64,000 bases of DNA from Clostridiales bacterium (lineage in GTDB: Bacteria; Bacillota; Clostridia; Monoglobales; Monoglobaceae): positions 58,061 to 122,060 of the forward strand of contig JAHZIG010000008.1 of the NCBI GenBank assembly GCA_019419865.1. The letters are read 5' to 3'. Position numbers and translations under genes: made by a program. Below are positions 25,617-34,769 of the stretch, in pieces; the stretch's first letter is position 1; every line of letters starts with the position of its first letter. A model generated the notes under the pieces. It did no database searches. It was not told where the DNA came from and saw only the letters and a list, made by a program, of their open reading frames with translations.

Positions 25617-28460
25617 CTATACCGAAAACGGCTTCGTAAGAGGCTGCATTTTTTCGTTCCACAACATTATTCTTATATCTCCGAAGTCCCGAAGCTCCCT
25701 TACTTCGAGCCTGTACTCCGCCTTTCCGCTCTCGACCGCGAACCTTACGACCTCGCAGTCGAGCAACATCCCGTCGTCGCCGTAGGACGCTATCAACGCG
25801 CTGTTTACGCCGCCCGTCTCCGCGTTCTCCGGCGCGGCTATCGCAAGTTCTCCGTCATTGTATCCGACTATGCTCCACTCGTCGCTAAACCCGGGCGTCG
25901 CTGTCGGAGTCGCCGTTGGCGCAGCCGTAGGTATCGGCGTCGCGGTTGGAGACGGCGTAGGAGGCGCCGTAGCCGTAGGCGCCGCAGTCGCGCTCGGCGT
26001 AGGAGTCGCCGTTGGTATAGGCGTCGCCGTGGGAGCCGCGGTTGGAGTTGCGGCGGGCGTCGCTGTTGGCGTAGGCGCAGCGGTCGGCGGCGCGACTTCC
26101 GTTCCTTCAAAATCGATATCGCCGTATTTGACCTCGGCCATGTAGTCCTTCGTCGGAGTACCTTCGGCTGAATCGACCGCTATACCTACGTACAGCGTAT
26201 CCGCAAGCCCCTCTATCGTAACGCTCTGCGGCTGTCTCGGGTTATTCGTCCAATCCTCTCCGTCGTCCGATACATAGAATGTTATCCTGTCTCCCACTCT
26301 CTGGATCCGCATATACTTCGGAACTCTATATTCGTCTTTGCTCGTGTCGTAGCCGCCGTCGTTGTCGATCGTTCCGCCTCTTTCGTTCTTAAAAAACAGG
26401 TCGTCCTCCGCGTTTTCGCCCGTCTCCGCCCTGTACAACACTCTGACGTTCTCGCCGTACTTGAGCCAGCCGTCCGCGAGCATAGCCATCCTCGAATCCG
26501 GGTCTAAGCTCTCTCTAAGCATAAGCCCGCTTATCTGTCCGTCCTCAAACTTAGCTATCTCCACCGTCTCGGCGCTTATATCAAAGTCGCCGGTAACAGT
26601 CTTATACATGAAGTCGCAGTTGTCGTTCTTTCTACCTATCTTACCGCTTCCGAAGATATCGTATACTCCGTTATCTTCCATCCCGGCTCCGCCCTCTCCG
26701 TCGAACGACGGCGTTCCTATCTGCGTATGCGTATATCCTTCCGCGTCGCTTGAGTTCTTGACGTACACTATCGACGTCGGGCTTCCCGTACTCTCGCCCT
26801 CGTTATTATACGCTCTCGACGTTAGGTAATGCGTCCCCGCTTCAAGCGTTATATTGTCGTCTATCTCGCTCGCGCCCTCGTACGTGCGTATAAGCTCGTT
26901 CCCGTCGTAGAGCTCCATCTTGGTTATCTCGGTTCCGTCAACCGGCAAAGCTACGGCGCTGTAATTCAGCTCCTCGTTATCGCTGATGACCGCCCAGTTG
27001 CCGTTGTCCACCGCGTAGCCGTTTATCTCGTCGCTGAGCGACGCTATAGCCGGAGACGTTACCACTATATCGGGGTTGCTCGGCGCGTCTTGGCTCTCGG
27101 TCCAGTCGTTTACATACGCCTCTATCCAGGTATAGCCGGCCCATTCGCCGCTCTCTACTATATCGGTCTCTGACGCGCTTCCCATGTTGTTCGCGTTTTT
27201 CCAGTCCTCAGGGATCTCGAATACGCGGCTGGTCTCTTCCATCTCTATCAGGCCGCCGGTCTCGTTCGCGTTGTTTACTATCCTGCCCGTGCCGTTCTTG
27301 ACGTCCGCGACTATTCTCGCGTCTATGCTATCCCGTCTCGGCAGAGTAGCGCCCGCGTTGCTTAGTACTTCCTCGTACGCGTCCTCCGCGCTCTGCTCGG
27401 GCAGCGCGTATTCGCCCATATCTATCGGCTCGCTAAGCATAACGCCGAGATAGCCGTTATACACGCCGCTTAAATTATCGTTGGTTACAGCGTCGTTCTC
27501 AAAAACGTAGTTGCCGGCGAAGTAGAAGTTTGATTTACTTCTGTTTTCGTTATTGCTTACTTCAAACAATCTGCCGAATAATTTACTCGCTGTTGATGGA
27601 CCATGCTTATAATAGTTATTCACCCAATTCACATTTGAGGGATTATATGTTTCGCTGTTATACGAATACGGCTCGGCTCCGTACGCCGAGTTGGTTATTC
27701 CCCAATCGTATATGACGTTGTTTCTGATGTCGGTCCCTTGGAGTTCGCGGTCGAGTCTTGGACTTCGGCTGTCGTGGTGGGCGAGCAGATTGTGGTGATA
27801 GCTGGAGTTCGTTCCTCCCCATATCGCCCCGTAACCGTGAGAGCCTTTGAAATGATTCGACATCTTAAGGCTTTCCGCGCCTATGGTATTCTGGATAGTC
27901 AAATTACCGCCCTGAGTTCGATCCTCGCTCGAACCCGCGTACAGGGTCAGTCCCTCGTCCACGCTCCAGCTCACGCTGCAATGGTCGACGATTATATTAT
28001 GATTCCAGCGGCCGCCGATCCCGTCCGGCTCCCCGCCGTTTTGATCCGTGGGTCTTACTCTAAGATACCGCATTATTATGTTGGACGCGCCGCTCGCAAA
28101 CAAAATATCCGACCCGGCGAACGTAATACCGTCGCCCGGAGCCGTCTGGCCGAGTATGGTCAAATCGTCTCTCGATATAGTAAGCGTATTATTGAGCCAA
28201 ATCGTTCCGCCGACGTCGAAAACTATTATTCGCCCGGAACGGGATACCGCGTCCGCAAACGAACCCGAACCCGATTCGTTTAGGTTGGTAACATGATATA
28301 CCTCGATATTATCCGCGCCTCTCGCTCCGGTAGTATACTTACCGCCGCCCTCGGCTCCCGGAAACGCCAAGAGTCCGTCGTCGGCGTATACCTCTAAGCT
28401 GAAGCATGAAAATATAAAGATTATACTCGTTAAGAAAACCGCCGCTCTCTTCAACTTCAT
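25617..28460 (-). CDS. Secreted pectate lyase, polysaccharide lyase family 1 (copy B)
   Basis: 947-residue paralogue of the lyase encoded downstream. The signal peptide covers about residues 1-26. The PL1 domain has the same motifs (GQTAPGDGITFAGSD, DHCSVSWSVDEGLTLYAGS, HHNLLAHHDSRSPRLDREL). The Ig-like and jelly-roll modules follow. Unlike copy A, it then has a Pro/Thr/Ala-rich linker of about 70 residues (PTATPTP type) and an extra C-terminal beta domain (WSIVGYNDGELAIAAPENAE onward). This linker makes it modular but there is no SLH or dockerin. Both copies are read in the same direction, 165 bp apart. Confidence 0.93.
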   Translation of the reverse strand: MKLKRAAVFLTSIIFIFSCFSLEVYADDGLLAFPGAEGGGKYTTGARGADNIEVYHVTNLNESGSGSFADAVSRSGRIIVFDVGGTIWLNNTLTISRDDLTILGQTAPGDGITFAGSDILFASGASNIIMRYLRVRPTDQNGGEPDGIGGRWNHNIIVDHCSVSWSVDEGLTLYAGSSEDRTQGGNLTIQNTIGAESLKMSNHFKGSHGYGAIWGGTNSSYHHNLLAHHDSRSPRLDRELQGTDIRNNVIYDWGITNSAYGAEPYSYNSETYNPSNVNWVNNYYKHGPSTASKLFGRLFEVSNNENRSKSNFYFAGNYVFENDAVTNDNLSGVYNGYLGVMLSEPIDMGEYALPEQSAEDAYEEVLSNAGATLPRRDSIDARIVADVKNGTGRIVNNANETGGLIEMEETSRVFEIPEDWKNANNMGSASETDIVESGEWAGYTWIEAYVNDWTESQDAPSNPDIVVTSPAIASLSDEINGYAVDNGNWAVISDNEELNYSAVALPVDGTEITKMELYDGNELIRTYEGASEIDDNITLEAGTHYLTSRAYNNEGESTGSPTSIVYVKNSSDAEGYTHTQIGTPSFDGEGGAGMEDNGVYDIFGSGKIGRKNDNCDFMYKTVTGDFDISAETVEIAKFEDGQISGLMLRESLDPDSRMAMLADGWLKYGENVRVLYRAETGENAEDDLFFKNERGGTIDNDGGYDTSKDEYRVPKYMRIQRVGDRITFYVSDDGEDWTNNPRQPQSVTIEGLADTLYVGIAVDSAEGTPTKDYMAEVKYGDIDFEGTEVAPPTAAPTPTATPAATPTAAPTATPIPTATPTPSATAAPTATAPPTPSPTATPIPTAAPTATPTATPGFSDEWSIVGYNDGELAIAAPENAETGGVNSALIASYGDDGMLLDCEVVRFAVESGKAEYRLEVRELRDFGDIRIMLWNEKMQPLTKPFSV
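26695..27425. repeat. 731-bp tract identical to 23677-24407
   Basis: Second copy of the identical tract within the paired lyase genes. Flanking coding sequence on both sides is clearly diverged, including silent positions. Confidence 0.9.
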
Positions 28461-28556
28461 CTATACGACCTCCAAACGCATATTCTAAACTCAATTATAA
28501 CATATTTTAACACAAGTTCCCATATAATTAAACAGATATAATCGTCATTTTAAAGC

Positions 28557-28572
28557 GCTTTTTTGTCATTTT
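28557..28572 (-). promoter_or_regulatory. 16-bp motif shared upstream of both pectate lyase genes
   Basis: Read on the minus strand as AAAATGACAAAAAAGC, 97 bp before the copy B start codon; one mismatch to the motif at 25551-25566. Confidence 0.4.
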
Positions 28573-28715
28573 CTCACAAAACGCTTAACAAAATAATTTT
28601 TCTTCGCAAACGCCGCCGCTCTTAACAAAGTCTACGATATTATTAAAAATCTATCGACACGCGCCTGTTCCGCGCTTCGCTTCTATAAAAAGCAAACGCC
28701 AATATAATAAACGCG

Positions 28716-28749
28716 CAAAAAAACAGACTACGCATTCGGCATAGTCTGT
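28716..28749 (-). terminator. Intrinsic terminator after htrA
   Basis: ACAGACTA (28723-28730) pairs with TAGTCTGT (28742-28749); on the minus strand the stem is followed by six or more T residues (28722-28717). The rest of the 28461-28934 gap holds the upstream region of pectate lyase copy B and no further gene. Confidence 0.85.
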
Positions 28750-28934
28750 GTATATATAAATCGGGAGCTCTCCGATGATCGCTATATTTAAGTCAAATTT
28801 TTAAATCGATTTTATTTACCGCGTATCCGAATATATGATCGCAGCGCGTCTGTCTAATATATCTTCCACAGGGAGGGCGAAACCTTAGCTCCGCCGCTCC
28901 CCGCAATTATACCAACTCCTTTATCTATTGATTA

Positions 28935-30548
28935 TTAATCAGGAATTTGTTCAGATAAGACGACTCTTACCGTCTCAGTCGTTCCCGTCGCATATTTATA
29001 GACCTGAAGTTCTATTTCATCGCCGGGTGATTTTGTATCTTTATACTCTGTCAAGTCGCTGCCGCTTGTAATGGTGTTACCGTCTACGGCTGTGATTATA
29101 TCGCCCTGCTGCAAGCCCGCGTTCTGAGCGTTCTCGCTGGTGACCGCCATTACCTGAGCGCCCTGCGGCCAGTTATACTGGGTCGCCATATACTCGGTGA
29201 CGTCTCTGGTCGATATACCTATTACCGGTCTGCCGGTTACGTATCCGTATTCAAGCAGGTCGGAGATTATCGGTCTCGCCTGAGAGATCGGGATAGCGAA
29301 TCCCATGCCCTCGACGCCGGTGGTCGAGACTTTAACAGTGTTGATACCTATAACTTCGCCTCTTGCGTTTACAAGAGCTCCGCCCGAGTTACCCGAGTTG
29401 ATAGCCGCGTCGGTCTGTATAACGTTCATGGTCCTGTTGTCCACGTCGATCGTTCTGTTGACCGCGCTGATTATTCCCTGCGTTACGCTTCCGAAGAACT
29501 CGAGTCCCATCGGGTTACCGATAGCTACCGCGCGTTCGCCGACTACTACGCTATCCGAATCGCCCAGCGTCGCGACCGTCAGCTCTTCAGTAGGCTCGAT
29601 CTTTATTACTGCGATATCGCTCTCCGAGTCAGCGCCGATAACCGTAGCCGTAAATTCGGAACCTGTGTTAAGTATTACGCTTACGGCCGAAGCGCCTTCG
29701 ATTACGTGATTATTTGTAACGATATAGCCGTCTTCGCTAAGTATTATGCCCGAACCCTCGGCGGTAGACGTCTGAACTCCGCCGAATATGCTCATCTGGC
29801 CTTGGATCGTGCTTCTTATACCTACTACCGCGGGTCCTACCTTCTGAGCTATCTCGGTCGTGTCGAGCTCGCCTTCAGTAGACGCCGCAGTCTCCATGCC
29901 GGAGCCGGAACTGCTGCCGGAGCCGCTCGAACCGGAGGACGAATCCTGGTTTATGCTGTCCACAAGCGAGGCTCTCGAGTCGATCGAATCAGACTGTTTC
30001 CCAAACGATACGCCTAATCCGAAAGCTCCGCCGAGTATCGCTAAGTTAAGTACCGCGGCGCCCGTAAGTCCCGCGATCCATCTCTTTGCGGTCTTATTCT
30101 TATCGCCTTTCTTGCGTTTAGCCTTTTTTATATGTTCGTTATACGGAACCCCGTTGAAGCTGTGCGACGAAGAATCGCTTTGAGACGTTTGCGCCTGATA
30201 CGTATGACTTTCGCCGGTCGGTTCGCTCGTCCGAGCCTCCGCGTTTGAGTTTGAATCGTGTCCGACGCTTTGCTGTTCGGCGTTTAAGTTTATCTTAAGC
30301 GGTTTAAACGTCTCTTTCATATACGCCGGATCCATCTTCGAGGTGTTATACACGGAATCCTCGCTCTGCTCGCTTTCCGTCTTATTGATCTCAATCTGCG
30401 CCTGCGCCTCGCTCGGACTGTTTATATCTTCCGCGGCCGCGGCGCTTACGTTAAACTCTACTTCCTGCTCGTTCATTTTAGAATCCATAGGTTTCGGTTC
30501 TTGGTTATCTTCAAGGTTGTTAAAATTTGTTTCATTGAAATCTTTCAT
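28935..30548 (-). CDS. htrA: HtrA-like membrane serine protease with PDZ domain
   Basis: Envelope quality-control protease of 537 residues. A long hydrophilic cytoplasmic N-terminus (about 155 residues, rich in Ser, Gln, Glu and Asn) precedes one membrane segment at about 157-182. After a Ser/Gly-rich linker comes the trypsin-like domain with His in TNNHVIEG, Asp in SDIAVIKI and the nucleophile Ser in NSGNSGGALVN, and a C-terminal PDZ domain (VTSENAQNAGLQQGDIITAV). ATG 30548 is chosen because GAGGAGG lies eight bases upstream. The N-terminal extension is much longer than in DegP and typical of Firmicute HtrA. Confidence 0.95.
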   Translation of the reverse strand: MKDFNETNFNNLEDNQEPKPMDSKMNEQEVEFNVSAAAAEDINSPSEAQAQIEINKTESEQSEDSVYNTSKMDPAYMKETFKPLKINLNAEQQSVGHDSNSNAEARTSEPTGESHTYQAQTSQSDSSSHSFNGVPYNEHIKKAKRKKGDKNKTAKRWIAGLTGAAVLNLAILGGAFGLGVSFGKQSDSIDSRASLVDSINQDSSSGSSGSGSSSGSGMETAASTEGELDTTEIAQKVGPAVVGIRSTIQGQMSIFGGVQTSTAEGSGIILSEDGYIVTNNHVIEGASAVSVILNTGSEFTATVIGADSESDIAVIKIEPTEELTVATLGDSDSVVVGERAVAIGNPMGLEFFGSVTQGIISAVNRTIDVDNRTMNVIQTDAAINSGNSGGALVNARGEVIGINTVKVSTTGVEGMGFAIPISQARPIISDLLEYGYVTGRPVIGISTRDVTEYMATQYNWPQGAQVMAVTSENAQNAGLQQGDIITAVDGNTITSGSDLTEYKDTKSPGDEIELQVYKYATGTTETVRVVLSEQIPD

Positions 30549-30612
30549 TTTATATACCTCCTCAAAATTCATATTAGATAATTTCTATAAACCAAACCGA
30601 CACTCTCAATTC

Positions 30613-30681
30613 AAACTCGAAGCTTAAAATCAATTTCACGATCTTCATCGCATGGAGCGCTCAATTTTAAACTTCGAGTTT
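30613..30681. repeat. Inverted repeat in the htrA upstream region
   Basis: An 18-base arm (30613-30630) pairs with 30664-30681 at 17 of 18 positions around a 33-base loop, 65-133 bp upstream of the htrA start. It could be a leader hairpin or an operator. The wider 30549-31121 gap has no supportable gene. Confidence 0.55.
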
Positions 30682-30972
30682 AATCAATGCGCACGGTTTG
30701 GAGATATAGTTCGTAGCTTTTATGTTCTTTCTTTATCTCCTTGCTACGGTTACTATTATAGAACGTTCTTATTACAAAACTGTGAATAAAGTGTAAAAGA
30801 ATTAGCCGAATTTGTAAAACAATTATGAACATATAAACGCCGTTATAAGCGGCTTTAAGCTCGCTCCAGCCGAACGTTAAAAGGCGTTCAACGGGTATGG
30901 GAAATACGTATATAAAACGCAAAAGAGCCCCAAATACGCGGCGGCCGGGTCTTTGGCGCGTATATCAAACGT

Positions 30973-31004
30973 TAAAAACCGCCGAAGGCCTAAGCCCTCG
31001 GCGG
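30973..31004 (-). terminator. Intrinsic terminator after the GH39 gene
   Basis: A GC-rich stem (CCGCCGA at 30979-30985 with TCGGCGG at 30998-31004, continued inward by GGC/GCC) is followed on the minus strand by TTTTT (30978-30974). It lies 118 bp past the GH39 stop. Confidence 0.85.
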
Positions 31005-31121
31005 CAGATATAATTCTAATCGATAACGTCCTGTTTTTTGTCCAACCCGGCTCCGAATACGGCGATCTTTAAGCCGGCCGCAGGCCGTCGCCGTAGTCGC
31101 TTCGCAGTTTATCCCTCCGGG

Positions 31122-32675
31122 CTATATCTCGCTGATAAGTTCGATCGCCCACGGACCAAGGTTGCGCTTTAATTTCATCGTTCCCGTCTCGTCCGCGCTC
31201 AGAACTTCGGTTCTTAAACGCTCGCTCACGTTTTTCAACACTCTGAGTTCGCCGAAATTCGGCTCGGTCGGATAACCGAGTTCCTTGTACGCTTTCATAA
31301 CGTTGCCGGAATTCGTATCGCAGATCTCGGCTGAGAACTTTGCGCCGGGTCTACATTCAAGCTCAAATTCCACGCATTTTTCCGAACCTCTCGAGGTCAA
31401 CTCTTCCGCGGCTTCGTATGTGTTGCTGATCGGAAGCGCGCCGTCCATAGCCTTCTCGTCGTAGTTATACAGCAAAGCGATAAGTTTTCCGCTCTCGGAA
31501 TCCCGCGTTACTATATAACCGTCTCCGCGCTCTATTTCCACGTCGCCCAGACGGTTCAAAAATTCATAAGCGTGATACGACGGTTTTTTAATCCCTTGGT
31601 AATTTACCATACCGAAGCCGCCGTGGAACGCCTTGTTACCCGCGCCGAGTTCCTCGAACACGTCGCTGAACGTCCAGTAGGACAGCGACTCGGCCAATCC
31701 GCTGCACTCCAAGTTCGACATAACGATATACGCCGCCTCGTTGCTGGTATCGTGGCTCATGTCTCTCGACGACGGGCTGCTGCTCCATTCGGTGAGGTGT
31801 ATCGGCGCGCCTTTATATTTCGTCGCGTCTATGATCTTTCTCAGCGTCCCTATATCGGTCTTGGTAGAGTGCGCGCCCCTGCTTCTGCCGGAGCTCTTGC
31901 CGTGTCCGTCGAGCGCGAAATCTGTCGGATAAGGGTGGCAGGACACAAAGTCGAGCGGAAGATCGTTCTCTTCGCAGAATGCCAAGAATTCCGCCATCCA
32001 AACCGGTTTCCACGGAACCGAGTCCAGATCCTCTATTTGATGCGTCATATGCTTGCTCGTATCCTCTATATCGCCGTCGAATCTCTCGTCGGGTACGAAA
32101 TTACTCGTCGCGGGACCTCCGACCCTAAACTCGTCGCCGAAACTCTTGACTGCGAGCGAAGTCGCACGGTACAGCTCGAAATACTTCGCTTTTCCGCCCG
32201 ACCAAAACGCGTTGTGCAGGTTAGGCTCGTTCCAGACTTCGAAGTACCAATTGCTGACCTCGGCTCTACCGTATCTTGCGATCCAGCGCTCCATCAATTT
32301 CTTTATAAGCGTCTCCCACTTAGCCATGTCCTTAGGCGGCGTGATATTGCCTTTCCACCAGAATTGGTACTTCTGTCCTTCGGCCATATCCTCGGGCATG
32401 AATCCAAACTCGACAAACGGGCGTATATTTATACTGAGTAAAAAGTCGAACACGTCGTCGATATACTGGAAGTTATATACTTCCTCGCCGTTTATAACCC
32501 TGTACACGCACATATCGTCATGCAGCAGACCGTGGAACCTTATGTACTCAAACCCGCATTCTTCTACGGCTCTCTTAAGTTGCTTTCGCCATCCTTCTCT
32601 AAGCCCTTCGGCCGCCCTTCCCGCGCCTACGCATTTGCTCCAAATACGCGCTAATTGTTTCTCTTGATTTTTCAT
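31122..32675 (-). CDS. Glycoside hydrolase family 39 (beta-xylosidase-like)
   Basis: 517-residue retaining glycosidase. The acid/base Glu150 lies in FEVWNEPN and the nucleophile Glu296 in PIHLTEWSSS, the standard GH39 pair, with FVSCHPYP between them. The N-terminal segment ECGFEYIRFHGLLHDDM is also typical. Length equals known beta-xylosidases. There is no signal peptide, so it should act on imported oligosaccharides. It follows the transporter genes in the same direction but sits after the terminator at 33003-33034, so it may have its own promoter. GH39 also contains other specificities, so xylosidase activity is probable rather than certain. Confidence 0.9.
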   Translation of the reverse strand: MKNQEKQLARIWSKCVGAGRAAEGLREGWRKQLKRAVEECGFEYIRFHGLLHDDMCVYRVINGEEVYNFQYIDDVFDFLLSINIRPFVEFGFMPEDMAEGQKYQFWWKGNITPPKDMAKWETLIKKLMERWIARYGRAEVSNWYFEVWNEPNLHNAFWSGGKAKYFELYRATSLAVKSFGDEFRVGGPATSNFVPDERFDGDIEDTSKHMTHQIEDLDSVPWKPVWMAEFLAFCEENDLPLDFVSCHPYPTDFALDGHGKSSGRSRGAHSTKTDIGTLRKIIDATKYKGAPIHLTEWSSSPSSRDMSHDTSNEAAYIVMSNLECSGLAESLSYWTFSDVFEELGAGNKAFHGGFGMVNYQGIKKPSYHAYEFLNRLGDVEIERGDGYIVTRDSESGKLIALLYNYDEKAMDGALPISNTYEAAEELTSRGSEKCVEFELECRPGAKFSAEICDTNSGNVMKAYKELGYPTEPNFGELRVLKNVSERLRTEVLSADETGTMKLKRNLGPWAIELISEI

Positions 32676-33002
32676 ATTATTTCACCTCGACTTATATATT
32701 TTACGAGCCCACTCTTTCAACCTTACAAAAAGAGTCGACTCAAATTTAAATTTCCATCCGCTTCGCTCGAACTGTTTCATTTCCGCGTAAGTCGAAAACT
32801 TTTATTCGGCGATCAATTTAACTCTATTATATACTCCTTCAATATATAAGTCTTGGCAAATAATACTATAATATAAAAATTTTATGGATTATATTGCTAA
32901 AACATCTAATTTAACATTATCCGCTGAAAACAGCGTCGATCGACGTATTTCAAATAATAGACAAAAAATTACATAGGCCGCGTAAAAAGCGTCGCCGGCA
33001 AG
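32676..33002. other. AT-rich upstream region of the GH39 gene
   Basis: No gene is seen. It contains a 12-bp perfect palindrome, CGTCGATCGACG (32934-32945), which could be a repressor site for GH39, and AT-rich stretches where a minus-strand promoter must lie. Confidence 0.4.
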
Positions 33003-33034
33003 AAAAAGACCCCCGCCCAAAATTATGGGCAGGG
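33003..33034 (-). terminator. Intrinsic terminator after the solute-binding protein gene
   Basis: CCCCGCCCA (33011-33019) pairs with TGGGCAGGG (33026-33034) with one wobble; on the minus strand the stem leads into GTCTTTTTC. It separates the transporter operon from GH39. Confidence 0.8.
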
Positions 33035-33068
33035 TTCTCATAAATTCAAAACCGTTCAAAACTCAAGC

Positions 33069-34646
33069 TTAGAAATCCTTATTTGCCAGGAATTCGTTGA
33101 TCTGTCTTTCAAGCTCGTCTCTTATGACGTTGATATGCTCAATAACTTCGGCTCTGTTTTCCTGAATCTTGGTAACAGGATCGTCGAGAGTTCCGTGAGC
33201 CAGCGAGTTTGTGACCTTATCGGCCGTCTCCTTAACTATCTGAGCCTCGGTCGTAACCGGAGTTACGTCGAAGTTGAAACCGGCCAGCGGCGATATATAA
33301 TACGCGTCCTTTTCAAGATCGTATTTCTTATACGCCAATATATCGTCCGGCAGCGTATCCGGGAACTTAACGTAGTTAGGATTCCACGTGAGCACGTAAC
33401 CCGGGAACGTATATGTTTGCGCGGCTGTCTCGCCCTCGATAACTCTGTACTGATCCTCGCCTACCGGTTCCCAATCTTCGCCCTCTATACCAAGCTCGAA
33501 CAAATCGTGATTCTCCTCGCTTGAGAACAACCAATCGAGGAATTTCATTGTCAGGTCAACCTTTGAACTGGAAATCGGAACGCATACGAAGTTGTTCGCC
33601 ATAAGAGTCGTGACTCTCGCCTCCGGCTCCATTCTCTGAGCAGCCTCGGGATATACGTATACGCCGAGCTTCATATAGTCTCTCGTCATCTTAGACGCTA
33701 CGTTCTCGTACGCGTCCAGAGTGTCTATATGCGCCGCGAATTTTTCTCCCGCCATACCGCCGAGAGAGTCTTTCTGGCTGATAGAATCCTGCTCGAGATA
33801 CTTATTCCACTCGTGGCGCTTATTAAGCGCGTCGCCGTACAAGTCGGTGGTGTTATAAGGCGCCGGTAAGTTGTCGAAATCCGACTGCGGAGCGCCTTCA
33901 TACGCGATAGACTCGACCGCCGTATTGGTCTCGTTCGTCTGAATATACCAGGTCAGGTTAGCCGCCGATAGCTTAACAAGGTTAACCTTTGCCATACCTA
34001 CCTCGTCGATCGGGAACATCGTGTAGAAACCTCTCGTGTTTGTAACGCCGAGCGGGGTCATATCCGGCTCGTTCGCCAAGATAGCCTCAAAGTACGCCTG
34101 AAGCTGTTCCTCCGTCGTTATCTGACCGATTCCGTATTTGTCGGCGAGATCCTGTCTGTAATATACGCAGGGGATACCCGAACCATAAGTTCTCATCATC
34201 GGCACCGAATACAGATGTCCGTAATAGTAGTTCGCCTTTATAACGTCTTCTTCAAACGATTTCTTAAGTCCCGGGTACTCGTCGTTGTTAAAATAACTCT
34301 CCAGCGGCTGATATACGCCCGCCGCCGCAAGCGTTCTCAGATTATAGAACGGCGCGTCGAATACGAGATCGTACTCCTCGCCCGTATTCATTCTGAGTTT
34401 GAGCGTATCTTTCATATCGCCCGACGCTACCCATTCCACGTTGAGCTTGATATTTAACGTGTCCGCGGTCAACTCTTCAAAACGCGCGACTACGTCGTCA
34501 AAGCCGGCCGGTTTTGAACCGACGAGCAATATCTTAAGCGTGTTCGATCCAACGCTCATATTGCTTGAGGAGCAACCTGACACAACCGAACTCATTACAA
34601 TTATGCAGAGCAATAGCCCTAATATTCTGGTTAGTCTGCCTTTCAT
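33069..34646 (-). CDS. Sugar ABC transporter substrate-binding lipoprotein (LplA/YtcQ type)
   Basis: 525-residue extracellular lipoprotein. The signal peptide ends in a lipobox VSGC with Cys25. The mature part has the LKILLVGSKPAGFDDVVARF start and YDLVFDAPFYNLRTLAAAGV segment of family 1 binding proteins, and the long C-terminal region of the LplA/YtcQ group that serves oligosaccharide importers. AAGGAGATGA precedes the ATG. It is the third gene after the two permeases. The ligand is probably a pectin- or hemicellulose-derived oligosaccharide, judged from neighbours. Confidence 0.93.
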   Translation of the reverse strand: MKGRLTRILGLLLCIIVMSSVVSGCSSSNMSVGSNTLKILLVGSKPAGFDDVVARFEELTADTLNIKLNVEWVASGDMKDTLKLRMNTGEEYDLVFDAPFYNLRTLAAAGVYQPLESYFNNDEYPGLKKSFEEDVIKANYYYGHLYSVPMMRTYGSGIPCVYYRQDLADKYGIGQITTEEQLQAYFEAILANEPDMTPLGVTNTRGFYTMFPIDEVGMAKVNLVKLSAANLTWYIQTNETNTAVESIAYEGAPQSDFDNLPAPYNTTDLYGDALNKRHEWNKYLEQDSISQKDSLGGMAGEKFAAHIDTLDAYENVASKMTRDYMKLGVYVYPEAAQRMEPEARVTTLMANNFVCVPISSSKVDLTMKFLDWLFSSEENHDLFELGIEGEDWEPVGEDQYRVIEGETAAQTYTFPGYVLTWNPNYVKFPDTLPDDILAYKKYDLEKDAYYISPLAGFNFDVTPVTTEAQIVKETADKVTNSLAHGTLDDPVTKIQENRAEVIEHINVIRDELERQINEFLANKDF

Positions 34647-34769
34647 TAGCTTTCATCTCCTTTATAATGTGCGTGTTGTTTGCTGTTGTGTTTATTGTTG
34701 TATTTATATTATTATACCCGCGCCGTACCCGCAACCAAATACGACGCGAATGATAATATCTATCCGATC

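Noticed and set aside
25858..26145. Arg-rich and Val/Gly-rich frames across the pectate lyase linker
   Set aside because: They arise from the repetitive Pro/Thr codons of copy B read in other frames.
30755..30764. AGAACGTTCT palindrome as a LexA site
   Set aside because: The Firmicute SOS box needs four bases between GAAC and GTTC; here there are none.
30680..30922. 80-codon minus-strand frame upstream of htrA
   Set aside because: No ribosome site; it overlaps the htrA upstream inverted repeat and has no recognisable features.
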